DNA of 64,000 nucleotides from Desulfocapsa sp050291935 (lineage in GTDB: Bacteria; Desulfobacterota; Desulfobulbia; Desulfobulbales; Desulfocapsaceae). The notes beneath the pieces are model-generated. The model did no database searches. It worked only from the letters and a program-made list of their open reading frames with translations, and was not told where the DNA came from. The stretch is taken from NCBI GenBank assembly GCA_050291935.1, contig JBNKKR010000007.1, positions 1-64,000 on the forward strand. Reading direction: 5' to 3'. Numbering within the stretch: position 1 is the first letter of the stretch; each line of letters opens with the position of its first letter. Shown piece by piece: positions 43,228 to 53,109 of the stretch. The position numbers were made by a program, and so were the translations under genes.

Positions 43228-43271
43228 CCTTAGCAGGATGCTTTCTGCTGTTGTTAAATGTTCTGCTAAGG
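43228..43271. terminator. Inverted repeat after ssb
   Basis: CCTTAGCAG (43228-43236) and CTGCTAAGG (43263-43271) form a perfect 9-bp stem with a 26-nt loop, 25 bp after the ssb stop. No T run follows, so termination is uncertain. It lies between ssb and a convergent gene. Confidence 0.35.
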
Positions 43272-43342
43272 TCTGCGTTTCGCTGCGGGTCTGTTCAAAC
43301 AAAACGTTTGCCCTTGCGTGGTATAAGGGCCTTTCTTCTATT

Positions 43343-44455
43343 TTACTCCCACATTCCCTGCAAACCCTTCTTCTTTATCTTTTCAAGGAGGGTGGTCCGT
43401 TTAAGATTGAGGAGTTTTGCTGCCTCTTTTTTATTTCCTTTACTCATTTTCATGGCTTGGATGATAAGTTGTGACTCATAGTCGTTGATCAGCTCGTTAA
43501 AATCGACCTGTCCGTCTTGCCATGCGCTATCTGTTGGAAGTGGCGTTGTTTGAGCATCAGGGTCTGATGAAACGGAGTTTGGGCCATTGTGTTCCATGGA
43601 AAGAATAACGGAGTCGACCAGTTGTTGATCAATGGTTTTAGGATCAAAGTTTTCTGTGATCCGTTCCGGAAGATCAGCAATTGATACTGTTTTTCCACTA
43701 AAGAGAATTGAGAGTTGTTGGACAAGGTTTTCCAGTTCACGGACGTTGCCTTTCCAATCGTAGTGGAGAAGTGGTGGCAGCACTTTTTGAGTGAGGATAA
43801 ATCGTTCCCTCATTCTTTGGGTGGCATGGATGGCAATAAAATTTTCCATAAGAATTGGAATATCTGCCTTTCTCTCCCTAAGAGGTGGGATTTGCAGAGG
43901 GATGACTGAGAGTCGGTAATAGAGGTCTTCACGAAATCTGCCTTCTGTAACCAGTTGCTCTAGATCGCAGTGGGTGGCTGCCACAACTCGAATATTGACT
44001 GGAATGGGTTTGAGTCCCCCAACGGGTTCAAACTCTTTTTCCTGAAGTACTCGCAGGAGCTTCGCCTGTAGCGTTGGCTTCATATCGCCAATTTCATCAA
44101 GAAAAAGTGTTCCCTCGTCGGCATACTGGATACGTCCGGTTTTATTGTTGGCAGCCCCTGTAAAGGATCCTTTGGTGTATCCAAACAGTTCACTTTCAAG
44201 AAGATCATCGGGAATTGCTGCACAGTTCACCGGGACGAAATTATTCTCTTTTCTACTTGAATGATTGTGGATGGCCTTTGCAACTAGTTCTTTCCCTGTA
44301 CCTGACTCTCCACGGATAAGGACCGTTGCAAAATCATCTTCGGAGACCTTGCGTATCAGCTCGAACAGTTTCTGCATTACCGGCGTTTCACCGATAATGC
44401 CGTAAAAACTATTTTTGGCATTAACTTGCGGGAGTAAAGCGTCTGATTCTGACAT
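43343..44455 (-). CDS. Sigma-54-dependent transcriptional activator without receiver domain (PspF-like layout)
   Basis: 370 residues. Only 16 residues precede the AAA+ domain (YGIIGETPVMQKLFELI). Walker A GESGTGKELVAKAIH, the sigma-54 contact motif ESELFGYTKGSFTGA (GSFTGA instead of GAFTGA), Walker B TLFLDEIGDM and ELENLVQQL are present. A Fis-type HTH ends the protein (GNKKEAAKLLNLKRTTLLEKI). It lacks any sensor or phospho-acceptor, so control must come from another protein. It lies 48 bp after a cNMP-binding protein gene. Confidence 0.88.
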   Translation of the reverse strand: MSESDALLPQVNAKNSFYGIIGETPVMQKLFELIRKVSEDDFATVLIRGESGTGKELVAKAIHNHSSRKENNFVPVNCAAIPDDLLESELFGYTKGSFTGAANNKTGRIQYADEGTLFLDEIGDMKPTLQAKLLRVLQEKEFEPVGGLKPIPVNIRVVAATHCDLEQLVTEGRFREDLYYRLSVIPLQIPPLRERKADIPILMENFIAIHATQRMRERFILTQKVLPPLLHYDWKGNVRELENLVQQLSILFSGKTVSIADLPERITENFDPKTIDQQLVDSVILSMEHNGPNSVSSDPDAQTTPLPTDSAWQDGQVDFNELINDYESQLIIQAMKMSKGNKKEAAKLLNLKRTTLLEKIKKKGLQGMWE

Positions 44456-44503
44456 GGGGCTATCGCACTGGGTATAAAAGAAAATTTATAAAAGACATTG
44501 GGA

Positions 44504-45004
44504 TCATAAATCTGGGTAGAATTGTAATAAATCAGCAAGCTTACTTGATGTTCGACGCATGTTGAGACTTAGTAGTCGTGAAATTTTCCTGATAAATTTA
44601 ACCCCTGTTGCGGGTGATTTTTCTGTGAGTCGATCAAATCCTTTACTGCTTAACGTAAGCATGGTCGTTGGGTGCCTGCAAATAACAGAGGCAGATCGTG
44701 GTGATTTGTCGATGAGGGCCATTTCTCCGATCGAACTTCCCTTGGTCAATCTGGCAAGGATAATATTTTCACCAACTGCGGACTTTTTTAAGACTTCGAT
44801 AATACCTGTCACCACAAAACCCATAAAATCGCCCTGGTCACCTTCAACAAAGAGGAACTCGCCCCGTTGTAATTGGATGTAACTCATATGTTTGGAAAGA
44901 AGGGTGAGTTCATCCATATTGAAGCTATCAAAAAGAGACAGTGTAAGAAGAAAATCCCTTGTCTGTTCTTCCGTTTCTGAGAGCTGGTCGATATTGTTTT
45001 TCAT
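44504..45004 (-). CDS. Cyclic-nucleotide-binding-domain protein
   Basis: 166 residues from the ATG at 45004 (the start at 45088 would add 28 atypical residues). A cNMP-binding beta barrel spans residues about 22-140: QRGEFLFVEGDQGDFMGFVVTG, and the phosphate-binding cassette GSSIGEMALIDKSPRSASV. It has no HTH, so it is not a Crp/Fnr regulator. It is likely in one unit with the sigma-54 activator downstream and could be its sensor. Ligand unknown. Confidence 0.78.
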   Translation of the reverse strand: MKNNIDQLSETEEQTRDFLLTLSLFDSFNMDELTLLSKHMSYIQLQRGEFLFVEGDQGDFMGFVVTGIIEVLKKSAVGENIILARLTKGSSIGEMALIDKSPRSASVICRHPTTMLTLSSKGFDRLTEKSPATGVKFIRKISRLLSLNMRRTSSKLADLLQFYPDL

Positions 45005-45278
45005 AGCTTCTTGTTGACTGCTTACAAAAAGTGAGCAAAAAATGACTCGGGCACCTAGTTTATTGCTTCCATAGCCCCAGCTTATCACAAGCTTTGAATG
45101 AATAACAAGGCGCTTTGTATATTTTTATTATATTAAATCAGGTTGGTATCGGTTTTTGCCTTTTGTGGAAAATATACTTGTTATGAATTAGGAAAAATTG
45201 CTTGCCAGGTTACTTCTGTCAGTTTAGCGTTGGTTCGTACTGCAACGGTAATTTCCTTCTTTAAGGTACGCAAAAAAA
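45005..45278. promoter_or_regulatory. Divergent intergenic region between cNMP protein and nuclease
   Basis: About 270 bp. AT-rich stretch TTGTATATTTTTATTATATTAAATC near 45114-45138 is a likely promoter zone on one or both strands. No gene and no repeat of note is seen. Confidence 0.3.
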
Positions 45279-45800
45279 ATGTATCGGTATAGTTATTTAC
45301 GACATTGTTCTGTGCTGCTCCTAACATGCATTTTGCAGTGCTGTGTTTTAGGAAGTGCAGGCGCAAAAACCATCCATGCTGCTAACGTTGTACGGGTAAT
45401 TGACGGTGACAGTATCATTGTCAAAAAAGGGGTAAAGGATATTGAAGTGAGATTGTGGGGTATTGATACACCCGAATATGATCAAGCCTTTGCACGGGAA
45501 GCGAAAAATAAAGCAAAAGCGATCCTTCTAGGGCAAGTCGTAGATATTATAATTAAAGACCGTGATATCTATGGTCGGGAAGTTGCCCTTGTTCGGTTAC
45601 AAAATGGGGAACTGGCCAATGAGCTTTTGGTGAAAGGAGGGTACGCCTGGGTCTATACCTACTACTGTCAGGAACCCGTTTGCTCACAATGGAAGCGTTA
45701 TGAACAGGATGCCAGGAAACAACGACTGGGTTTGTGGAATGAGGCAAACCCGGTTGCTCCCTGGATATGGAAGAGGAAAAAGAGACTGAAAAAGAAATGA
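45279..45800 (+). CDS. Secreted thermonuclease-like (SNase fold) protein
   Basis: 173 residues. Signal peptide with hydrophobic VLLLTCILQCCVLGSAGA, cleavage near residue 29. The SNase core is HAANVVRVIDGDSIIVKK, EVRLWGIDTPEYDQ (Arg and Asp of the active site), DRDIYGREVALVRL (Asp, Arg) and ELLVKGGYAWVYTYYC. These residues match the staphylococcal nuclease active site (R, D, E, R). The last 15 residues are very basic. It would act outside the cytoplasm. A hairpin follows. Confidence 0.88.
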   Translation: MYRYSYLRHCSVLLLTCILQCCVLGSAGAKTIHAANVVRVIDGDSIIVKKGVKDIEVRLWGIDTPEYDQAFAREAKNKAKAILLGQVVDIIIKDRDIYGREVALVRLQNGELANELLVKGGYAWVYTYYCQEPVCSQWKRYEQDARKQRLGLWNEANPVAPWIWKRKKRLKKK

Positions 45801-45810
45801 GATCGTAGCC

Positions 45811-45840
45811 TTTTGGGGGAAGTTATAAATGCCCCCAAAA
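45811..45840. terminator. Hairpin between convergent nuclease and kinase genes
   Basis: TTTTGGGGG (45811-45819) and CCCCCAAAA (45832-45840) form a perfect 9-bp stem with a 12-nt loop. It lies between two convergent stops (45800 and 45851), so it may end transcription from both sides. A separate long T run is missing on either side. Confidence 0.55.
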
Positions 45841-45850
45841 AATCAATTTG

Positions 45851-48214
45851 TTATTGATTTTCCATGTCGATGGTTAAAGGCAGGGTGATTAGAAAAGTAC
45901 TTCCCTCTCCAACCTTTGATTCAACAGTTAACGTTCCTCCATGTTTATTGACTATGACGTCGCGAGCAATAGCCAGACCCTGACCTGTTCCCTTACCAAC
46001 TGCCTTGGTGGTGAAAAATGGATCAAAAACCTTGTCCTGGATATCAGTGGGAATGCCACAACCGGTATCCTGAACGCGAATCTGCATCGTATCTTCTACC
46101 TGTTGCAGTGATAGGGTTATTGTACCTTTTTCCTCGTTGGGAGTATCGCCTAAAAGTTTTGCGATGGCATGTGCAGAATTGACAAGTAAATTGAGGATAA
46201 CTTGTCCCATCTCGTCAGAAAGGCAAGGTACCATGGGGAGGTTTTCCGGAAAATCGGTCTTCACATCTGCTACATACTTCCATTCGTTACGGCAGACAAT
46301 AAGGGTGGTGTTGATCAACTCTTCTAAGGAGAGCATCGTTTTATCTTTGCTGCCCGGGTGGGAAAATTCCTTCATAGCTCGTACTATGGTACTGATACGA
46401 TGGGCACCGTCTTTGGTTTGTTCGATGGATTGAGGCAGTTCTTCGGCAAGAAATTCCCAATCGGCATCTTCCAGGAGAGCTTCCATTTTTTCAATTAAAT
46501 CTGAAGGAATACCATCTTTTTTGGCTGCAGTAAGGAGCTTGTGATACTTTTTTAAAAGCGTGCTGAGATCTTGGAAACTGTCTTCTAAAAATTCAATATT
46601 ACTGGTGATAAACTGGGTTGGAGTGTTGATTTCGTGGGCGATACCGGCAGCCAGTTGGCCAACAGACTCGAGTTTTTGGGTGTGCAGCAGTTGTGATTGT
46701 AATGCTTCTTTTTCTTTTGCCTCCTGTAAGCGCTGACTGATATCACGGACAATGGCAACATAGCGTCCGCCTTCATCGGTGGTTTGCACGTATTGCAAAA
46801 AAATCTCCACTGGGATCCTTTTACCGCTTTTGGATAGATGTTCGGTGGTAAAGGTCAGTGACTTTTTATCCCCATTTAGCAACGGAATCAGCATTGTGTG
46901 AAAGCTTTTTTCAGTAAAGTCCGGTTCGATATCTATCGGGGTCATGGTAAACAGGTCTTCAGAGCTGTATTCGACCTGTTGCATCGCACCCTGATTAACG
47001 TAAATAAAACGGAGTTCTTCCGGTTCAAACATAAAAACACAATCCAGAATCTGGTCAAGGGTGATTTTAAACTCGTTGAGCGAATTTTGAATTCGTTTTC
47101 GCTGTGTTAACTCATGATCGAGGACGGTCATGGTGAGGCGAAGCCTTCTGTTGAGCCTTCCAAAATTAATAAGTGTTATGACGCCAAAAAGTATAAATAT
47201 GCTAAGGGCAATAAGCCAAGGTTTGTACTGTTTTATTAGTTGCTGAAAGGTGATTTGCTCTACCACATCATAAGGTGCGAATTTAATGGCCTTTAGACAG
47301 TCGTGTACAGGTTGGTAGTCCAATGGGATAGTCCATCCAACCATGCCCGCAGCCTTGGCTGCCGGATTGTTTGACCGCATCTGCAATAGAGCGATGGATA
47401 CCTCTTTTGCAAGTTCATCGGATGTATGGGGAAGCTTGGCAAAAGGCCATTCAGGATAGAGCGTTGTGGTGTGTAGGAGTTTGAATTCAGGAAAGGCTTT
47501 TTCCATTGCTTTAGCATCAAGGACCTTGAACTGATCCAGTTGAATTTTTCCTTCTTGCGCCATCTTCTCCAAGATGCCGGTGCGTATGGTTCCCGCATCA
47601 ACCCTTTTATCAAGTACTGCCATCACCACAGCATCATGGGTGTCACCATAACGTATTTCTTTAAACCTTTTTTGTGGATCAATACCGTGATTAAGGAGGT
47701 AGCGCCAGGCCATATGCCAGCCTCCAAACGACTTTTCATCAACAGCCATAAATCGTTTTCCCACTAAATCTTTAGCCGACTGGATGTCTCTGCGATCACT
47801 TCTGTAAAAAATTACTCCTCCAAATTGGGTCATGCCCATTCCTGAGGTCTTTGTCTTCATGGTAGCCATCCGGCTCTCACCAAAATGGTACTCCAGGTTG
47901 ACGTACATGGAAGAATTAGTGATGGTAAAATCAACCTTTTGGCTTCCAACGAATTGAGACATTTCGTCAAAATCCAAGGGAACGATGGAAAAGTTTTTGT
48001 CACTTATTTTTTCTGTGAGGTACGCAGCGGTTGCGTCCCACTGTTGCCTGCATTTTTCCTTTCCGCGAAGGGCCAATACACCTATTCTAATCTCATTGTC
48101 TGCGATCTGTTGAGCTTGTTCTGCAAAGAGAGAGGCAGGAGCGAGTGTGGTAGAAAATAACAGAACTAGAACAATGTCTAGAACAAGATAAGCTTGGTGG
48201 TGTCGTTTTTTCAT
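45851..48214 (-). CDS. TtrS-like sensor histidine kinase: PhnD-like periplasmic domain, PAS, HisKA, HATPase
   Basis: 787 residues. Signal peptide to about residue 32. Residues about 38-310 resemble the PhnD/phosphonate-binding fold (RIGVLALRGKEKCRQQW, TNSSMYVNLEYHF, DLVGKRFMAVDEKSFGGWHMAW), followed by a membrane helix (LIALSIFILFGVITLINFG), a PAS domain and the kinase (HisKA GIAHEINTPTQF, HATPase VILNLLVNSAHAI and GTGQGLAIARDVIVNKHGG). This order is like the tetrathionate sensor TtrS. No receiver protein is adjacent, but a divergent hybrid kinase gene is. Ligand unknown. Confidence 0.85.
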   Translation of the reverse strand: MKKRHHQAYLVLDIVLVLLFSTTLAPASLFAEQAQQIADNEIRIGVLALRGKEKCRQQWDATAAYLTEKISDKNFSIVPLDFDEMSQFVGSQKVDFTITNSSMYVNLEYHFGESRMATMKTKTSGMGMTQFGGVIFYRSDRRDIQSAKDLVGKRFMAVDEKSFGGWHMAWRYLLNHGIDPQKRFKEIRYGDTHDAVVMAVLDKRVDAGTIRTGILEKMAQEGKIQLDQFKVLDAKAMEKAFPEFKLLHTTTLYPEWPFAKLPHTSDELAKEVSIALLQMRSNNPAAKAAGMVGWTIPLDYQPVHDCLKAIKFAPYDVVEQITFQQLIKQYKPWLIALSIFILFGVITLINFGRLNRRLRLTMTVLDHELTQRKRIQNSLNEFKITLDQILDCVFMFEPEELRFIYVNQGAMQQVEYSSEDLFTMTPIDIEPDFTEKSFHTMLIPLLNGDKKSLTFTTEHLSKSGKRIPVEIFLQYVQTTDEGGRYVAIVRDISQRLQEAKEKEALQSQLLHTQKLESVGQLAAGIAHEINTPTQFITSNIEFLEDSFQDLSTLLKKYHKLLTAAKKDGIPSDLIEKMEALLEDADWEFLAEELPQSIEQTKDGAHRISTIVRAMKEFSHPGSKDKTMLSLEELINTTLIVCRNEWKYVADVKTDFPENLPMVPCLSDEMGQVILNLLVNSAHAIAKLLGDTPNEEKGTITLSLQQVEDTMQIRVQDTGCGIPTDIQDKVFDPFFTTKAVGKGTGQGLAIARDVIVNKHGGTLTVESKVGEGSTFLITLPLTIDMENQ

Positions 48215-48618
48215 AGCACTATTTTCTTAGTAGAATCAATTTTGCCGGGCGATTGTACTTCTACAGCAAAAACAAATGATAAAACAAACTCAACAGAAGG
48301 GGACAAAGATACAGCCCCAAAAATTTAACTAACCTATTAAAGGTTTATAGCAGGGGAAAAATCAAGTCAAGAGCTTTTGCAAATTACTCTCTTTCTGATT
48401 TTTTATATGTCGTGGTAATTGAGTGTTTTTTGTGTCCGCTCGTATGAAACGTGTCCCTGTGGATGGAAAAAATAGTTTAGGAGAGGGGGGAAGTAGGCAA
48501 TTAATTTTTTTATGCATTTGACAATGTCAGCCTGGAGGTGATTAAATTACACGACGTTTGTTTGTGCACAGGTGTTTTCGTTGTCGTACCTGGTAAGACA
48601 CGGACTGAATTTTGTAGA
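48215..48618. promoter_or_regulatory. 404-bp divergent region between two kinases
   Basis: The region has no credible gene. A palindrome TGACA-A-TGTCA lies at 48520-48530. A strong GGAGGTGAT (48534-48542) lies right over a GTG (48538) that would start a 27-residue longer form of the next protein; no ATG follows it at normal spacing. The rest is AT-rich with a T-rich tract near 48501-48510. Confidence 0.35.
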
Positions 48619-51600
48619 ATGAGTACCATGGTATATTCGATCTTTAGGCAAAACCCCCTTCTCTTTCGGCTTGTTGCGTACGTTGTGGGATTTTCTGTTT
48701 TTATCATTTTTGCCCTTCCAGGGCTGCAGTTGTGGTTTGCCTATCATGGCGAACTCTCACGGCTCCAGGAACAACTTACCCAGTTGCGATTGTGTCACGT
48801 ACCTCTCTTGGTTAAAAATGTCTGGAACGTAGATGATGACGCGGTTGAGATACAGTTGCGGAGCATTCTTCAACTTCCGTATATTGAGGCGGTAAGCGTT
48901 GAGAAAAATGAGGGGAAGTCCATACTTGTCGGTACAGTTCCTCAAGATACCTCTCAGTCAATTGTCGAGAGAATTGCACTTGTCAAAGAGATGTCCGGGG
49001 GGCCGGTTACCCTTGGGTCTTTGAGTATATATGCTGTACCGAATGAAGTGAAAAGACGACTTGCCGAGGAAATTCCTTTTACCTTGGTTGTGGAATCCAT
49101 AGCGCTGATACTCAGTGGAATATTTATTCTTACACTTTTTTTTAAAAAATATCTTAAACATATCAACCATATTGCAGAATATACTGAGAATCTTCGATTG
49201 GACACGTTAGGGACGAAACTGGTTCTTGATCGTGAAAAACCAAAACATGATCCACCCGATGAGTTAGATCGTATTGTTACAACCTTTAATGAAATCCAGA
49301 TGCGTGTACGTGAAAAAGTAGTGGCCCAACGACAAACCGAAAAACGCTTGTATCGTGAAATTGCATTTTCAGATGCAATTATAAATTTTCTTCCCGGCCT
49401 GTTTGTTGTTTTTAATGAAAAATTGGAAACTGTATTGTGCAACAAGCTCTATTCTGAATGGTTAGGGGTTGCTGCAGAGCAGGCCACTAAGCTTTCTTTT
49501 ATAGAGCGGGTTGTTCCAGAAGATCAGCAGCGTTTGTGGCAGAGTTTAAAAGAGGTGTTTATATCTCAAGAGCCCATTACCACAGAGATCGCATTACTGG
49601 CTGAAGATGGCGAGCGTGTTCCGTATCTATTTAATGGCATTTATTCTAATCTTGAAAAAAACGGTTATGTAATCGGTTTGGGAACTGATTTAACTGAGCA
49701 GAAAAAGATGGAGGATATGCTAACGCAGTCACAAAAAATGGAGGCAATTGGTACTCTTGCTGGAGGGATTGCCCACGATTTTAATAATATACTTTCGTCC
49801 ATTATGGGGAATTTGCAGCTGGCACAACTTGCGAGCAGTGAGCCGGAAAAACTTGAAAGCTATTTGCAGTCAGGTATTGATGCGTCGATTCGGGCAAAAC
49901 ACCTTATTGGACAAATTCTTACCATGGGGCGCCGTGGACAGCTTGAAAAACAGACTCTGCAGATTTCCAAAGTATTAAAGGAAACGATGAGTCTTCTTAG
50001 GGCAACCATTCCAACCACCATTGAGATACACCAGGAAATACTCTCAGAAGGATATATCTGGGCCAATGCAACACAGATCCAACAGGTACTTATGAACCTT
50101 TGCACCAACGCCTACCATGCCATGCAGGAAGGTGGGGGAAAACTCAGTATTACACTAAAGGAGACGGAAATTACAGAGGCAAGAAGACTGCCGGCCTTTG
50201 AGCTGCCCATTGGACATTATATACTACTTGAAGTGATGGATAATGGTTGCGGAATGGATCCCAAAACCAAAAGAATGATATTTGAACCCTATTTCACAAC
50301 AAAAGACAAAAGCTCGGGGACTGGTTTGGGGCTCTCTGTGGTCCACGGTATTGTGCAGTCCCATGACGGGCATATCAACGTGTACAGTGAACTTGGTAAG
50401 GGTACAATATTTAGGCTCTATTTTCCATTGCTCAATGAACCAAGCCTTGGAAATGAAGTGGATATTGACGATCCCGGGCTTTTGGGTGGAACGGAGAAAA
50501 TTCTTTTTGTGGATGATGAAAAAGAAATTTTATCCATCTGCTCCGAATTGATTGAGACATATGGGTACAAGGTTACCTCATTTTCTGACAGTGGCAAGGC
50601 GTTGATTCATTTTCAGGAAGATCCCATGTATTACGATCTTGTCTTAACGGATATGACCATGCCAAATTTGACAGGTGATATCCTGGGAAAAAGGATCATG
50701 GAACTGCGTCCCGATATCCCGGTGGTGATCTATACCGGTTTTAGTGAAATCATGGAACATGGCGCTTCCATTGAGGCCGGTTTTGCCGCATATCTAACAA
50801 AACCCGTGGAGACATCAGAATTGCTCTCAACCATACGTAAGGCATTGGACGAAAATCGTTTTAAAAAGTTACACGTGTTGCTTGTGGATGATGATAAATA
50901 TAATCAGCAGGTTGTAACGCTTCTTCTGCAAGCTCAGGGACATCAGGTAACTGTTGCAGGAAATGGAAAAGAGGCACTTATCCATCTTACAAAAGAAAAA
51001 TTTGATATACTTTTTATGGATATGCAGATGCCTCTGTTGGACGGTTTGCAGACAACAGCTATTATTCGAGCATGTGAAACAGGTGGTGGGTTACAGACGG
51101 AATTTGAAAAAAATACCGGAGAATCAGGTGATATACTCCATGGACAATATATACCCATCGTGGCCATGACCGGAAATCTTGATGAAGAATCCAAACTACA
51201 ATGTGAGCGAGTCGGAATGGATGATTTTTTAGCAAAACCGTTCACTATTCAAGCCGTCAGTCGGGTGCTCAAAGGGGTTATGCAAAAGAGTATTGCAGAT
51301 AACAGATGTATACCTTCTAAAGAGTGTTGTCTGGCACCGGAAAAAGAAAATGATCTTGTTGCCAGTGCAATGGAATATCTTGCTAATTTGTATCCTTTGG
51401 AAAAAGAACAGTTGGAACTTTTGATTCGCGAGTCAGTTCTTTCCATTAAGCAAAGTCTTGCGATGCTCGAAGCCGGACTTGACAAGAACGACTATGTTGT
51501 TGTCGCCAGGGCTGCCCATAAAATGAAAGGAACGTTGCTTGGTGTAGGTGCCCAACATTGTGCTGAGCTTTGCCGTGTCCTTGAGTTGTGTGCCAAAGAA

Positions 51601-51675
51601 AAAAATCTTCAAGGGGGAACTGAAAAGTCTATGGAACTCAAGGAATTGCTTGCTTCCTTGTTGGTATTTGAATAA
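48619..51675 (+). CDS. Hybrid sensor histidine kinase with two receiver domains and HPt
   Basis: 1018 residues from the ATG at 48619 (a GTG at 48538 is possible). Two membrane helices (residues about 15-40 and 155-180) enclose a sensing domain. Then a linker, PAS (about 270-370), HisKA (TLAGGIAHDFNNILSSI), HATPase (DNGCGMDPKTKRMIFEPYF), REC1 (KILFVDDEKEIL), REC2 (HVLLVDDDKYNQQV), and a C-terminal HPt with ARAAHKMKGTLLG. The chain allows an internal multistep phosphorelay. It is followed by a REC-HD-GYP protein, a possible output. Confidence 0.92.
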   Translation: MSTMVYSIFRQNPLLFRLVAYVVGFSVFIIFALPGLQLWFAYHGELSRLQEQLTQLRLCHVPLLVKNVWNVDDDAVEIQLRSILQLPYIEAVSVEKNEGKSILVGTVPQDTSQSIVERIALVKEMSGGPVTLGSLSIYAVPNEVKRRLAEEIPFTLVVESIALILSGIFILTLFFKKYLKHINHIAEYTENLRLDTLGTKLVLDREKPKHDPPDELDRIVTTFNEIQMRVREKVVAQRQTEKRLYREIAFSDAIINFLPGLFVVFNEKLETVLCNKLYSEWLGVAAEQATKLSFIERVVPEDQQRLWQSLKEVFISQEPITTEIALLAEDGERVPYLFNGIYSNLEKNGYVIGLGTDLTEQKKMEDMLTQSQKMEAIGTLAGGIAHDFNNILSSIMGNLQLAQLASSEPEKLESYLQSGIDASIRAKHLIGQILTMGRRGQLEKQTLQISKVLKETMSLLRATIPTTIEIHQEILSEGYIWANATQIQQVLMNLCTNAYHAMQEGGGKLSITLKETEITEARRLPAFELPIGHYILLEVMDNGCGMDPKTKRMIFEPYFTTKDKSSGTGLGLSVVHGIVQSHDGHINVYSELGKGTIFRLYFPLLNEPSLGNEVDIDDPGLLGGTEKILFVDDEKEILSICSELIETYGYKVTSFSDSGKALIHFQEDPMYYDLVLTDMTMPNLTGDILGKRIMELRPDIPVVIYTGFSEIMEHGASIEAGFAAYLTKPVETSELLSTIRKALDENRFKKLHVLLVDDDKYNQQVVTLLLQAQGHQVTVAGNGKEALIHLTKEKFDILFMDMQMPLLDGLQTTAIIRACETGGGLQTEFEKNTGESGDILHGQYIPIVAMTGNLDEESKLQCERVGMDDFLAKPFTIQAVSRVLKGVMQKSIADNRCIPSKECCLAPEKENDLVASAMEYLANLYPLEKEQLELLIRESVLSIKQSLAMLEAGLDKNDYVVVARAAHKMKGTLLGVGAQHCAELCRVLELCAKEKNLQGGTEKSMELKELLASLLVFE

Positions 51676-51866
51676 AGATACATCCATTTTTTAACGTACC
51701 TTCAACTGGTTATCGTGTAGTGGGGTGTTAATCGATTTACAATAGCTATCTAAATATTCCAACTCTGTTGAATATTTTCTTTTAAAAACAACAAAATATC
51801 CTGTAAGGTGCAAGATATGAAAGTTTTCGCATATATAATTTAGACGATTCTCAATTAACGGATGAT

Positions 51867-52892
51867 ATGACATTTCACAGTACTCTTCAGGGTAAAACAG
51901 AGTTAACTATTCTATTGGTTGACGATGAATTGGCACAACTGATGTTGTTGCGAATGCTCCTTGAACGACAGGAGTACAGGGTTGTAACGGCTACAAATGG
52001 TCAGGAAGCGCTGGAAATGTTTAGGAAAAATCCTAATATTCGCCTGGTTATTACCGATATTGAGATGCCCAAAATGGATGGTTATGAGCTTATTCGTTGC
52101 ATACGCAGTGAACAAAGCAGGTATACCTACACCATTGTCCTTACTTCCAATGAAGATAAAGAGTCGGTGGTAAAGGCACTCAATTACGGTGCAGATGATT
52201 TTCTGACAAAGCCGGCCCTTAATGAAGAACTTCAATTACGGATAAAAAGCGGAGTCAGGTTGTTACGTCTGGAGAGCCACGACGCCCTTATTCTTTCCCT
52301 GGCAAAGCTTGCTGAGTACAGAAGTGAGGAGACAGGGTTCCATCTGGAAAGGGTACAACGATATGCCTGGTTGCTTGCTGAGGATATGGCTGAAAATTGT
52401 CCACATCTTGGAATTACCATGGCATTTGCCGAAGAAATATCACAAGTCACAGCTCTTCATGATATAGGAAAGGTGGCAACACCTGATAGAATCCTTCATA
52501 AGCCCGGAAAACTCACCGAAGAAGAATTTGAAATTATGAAGGATCACGCTGCCATTGGTGGAAAAATGCTGCTTGATATTTTTGCCAAAACCGGATCCCA
52601 TTACTTAAAAACGGCCAGTGATGTGGCGATGTATCATCATGAAAAATTTGATGGATCTGGATATCCGGAGGGACTCGTCGGTGACCAAATACCTATTAGT
52701 GCCCGGATTATGGCGCTTGCAGATATTTATGATGCCATGAGTTCGAAGCGCTGCTACAAGGACGCCTTTGACCATGAAGAAGTGAAAGCAATTATTATCG
52801 GTATTAGTGGCACCCACCTTGATCCAGAGGTCGTGAATTCTTTTTTGCGGCAAGAATATGTGTGGCTTGCGATCAAAGAAAGATTTGTATAG
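51867..52892 (+). CDS. Response regulator with HD-GYP phosphodiesterase domain
   Basis: 341 residues. The receiver domain spans 12-130 (LTILLVDDELAQ, phospho-acceptor Asp in LVITDIEMPKMDG). The HD-GYP domain follows: ALHDIGKVATPDRILHKPGKL, EEFEIMKDHAAIGG, YHHEKFDGSGYPEGLVGDQI and ALADIYDAMSSKRCYKDAF. All metal and GYP residues are kept, so it should degrade c-di-GMP. It is 191 bp after the hybrid kinase and is likely its partner in the phosphorelay. Confidence 0.92.
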   Translation: MTFHSTLQGKTELTILLVDDELAQLMLLRMLLERQEYRVVTATNGQEALEMFRKNPNIRLVITDIEMPKMDGYELIRCIRSEQSRYTYTIVLTSNEDKESVVKALNYGADDFLTKPALNEELQLRIKSGVRLLRLESHDALILSLAKLAEYRSEETGFHLERVQRYAWLLAEDMAENCPHLGITMAFAEEISQVTALHDIGKVATPDRILHKPGKLTEEEFEIMKDHAAIGGKMLLDIFAKTGSHYLKTASDVAMYHHEKFDGSGYPEGLVGDQIPISARIMALADIYDAMSSKRCYKDAFDHEEVKAIIIGISGTHLDPEVVNSFLRQEYVWLAIKERFV

Positions 52893-53109
52893 AGTTATCA
52901 ATTATATGGGATATGCTTTTGCACGAGAGCATCATGGGACTTTTACCTGCCACACCTCCAACTTCTAACAAAACGGTCTTTGCTTCTTAGAAAAAGTAGG
53001 GTATGTATTGTAGTCGTGATGCTGCCTGCTCAAGAGTGCTAGGTCTAATCTGACTGCAAAAACCAAAATTCTTCTCAATCTGCTATTAACATTATATAAC
53101 AAAGCGAAA

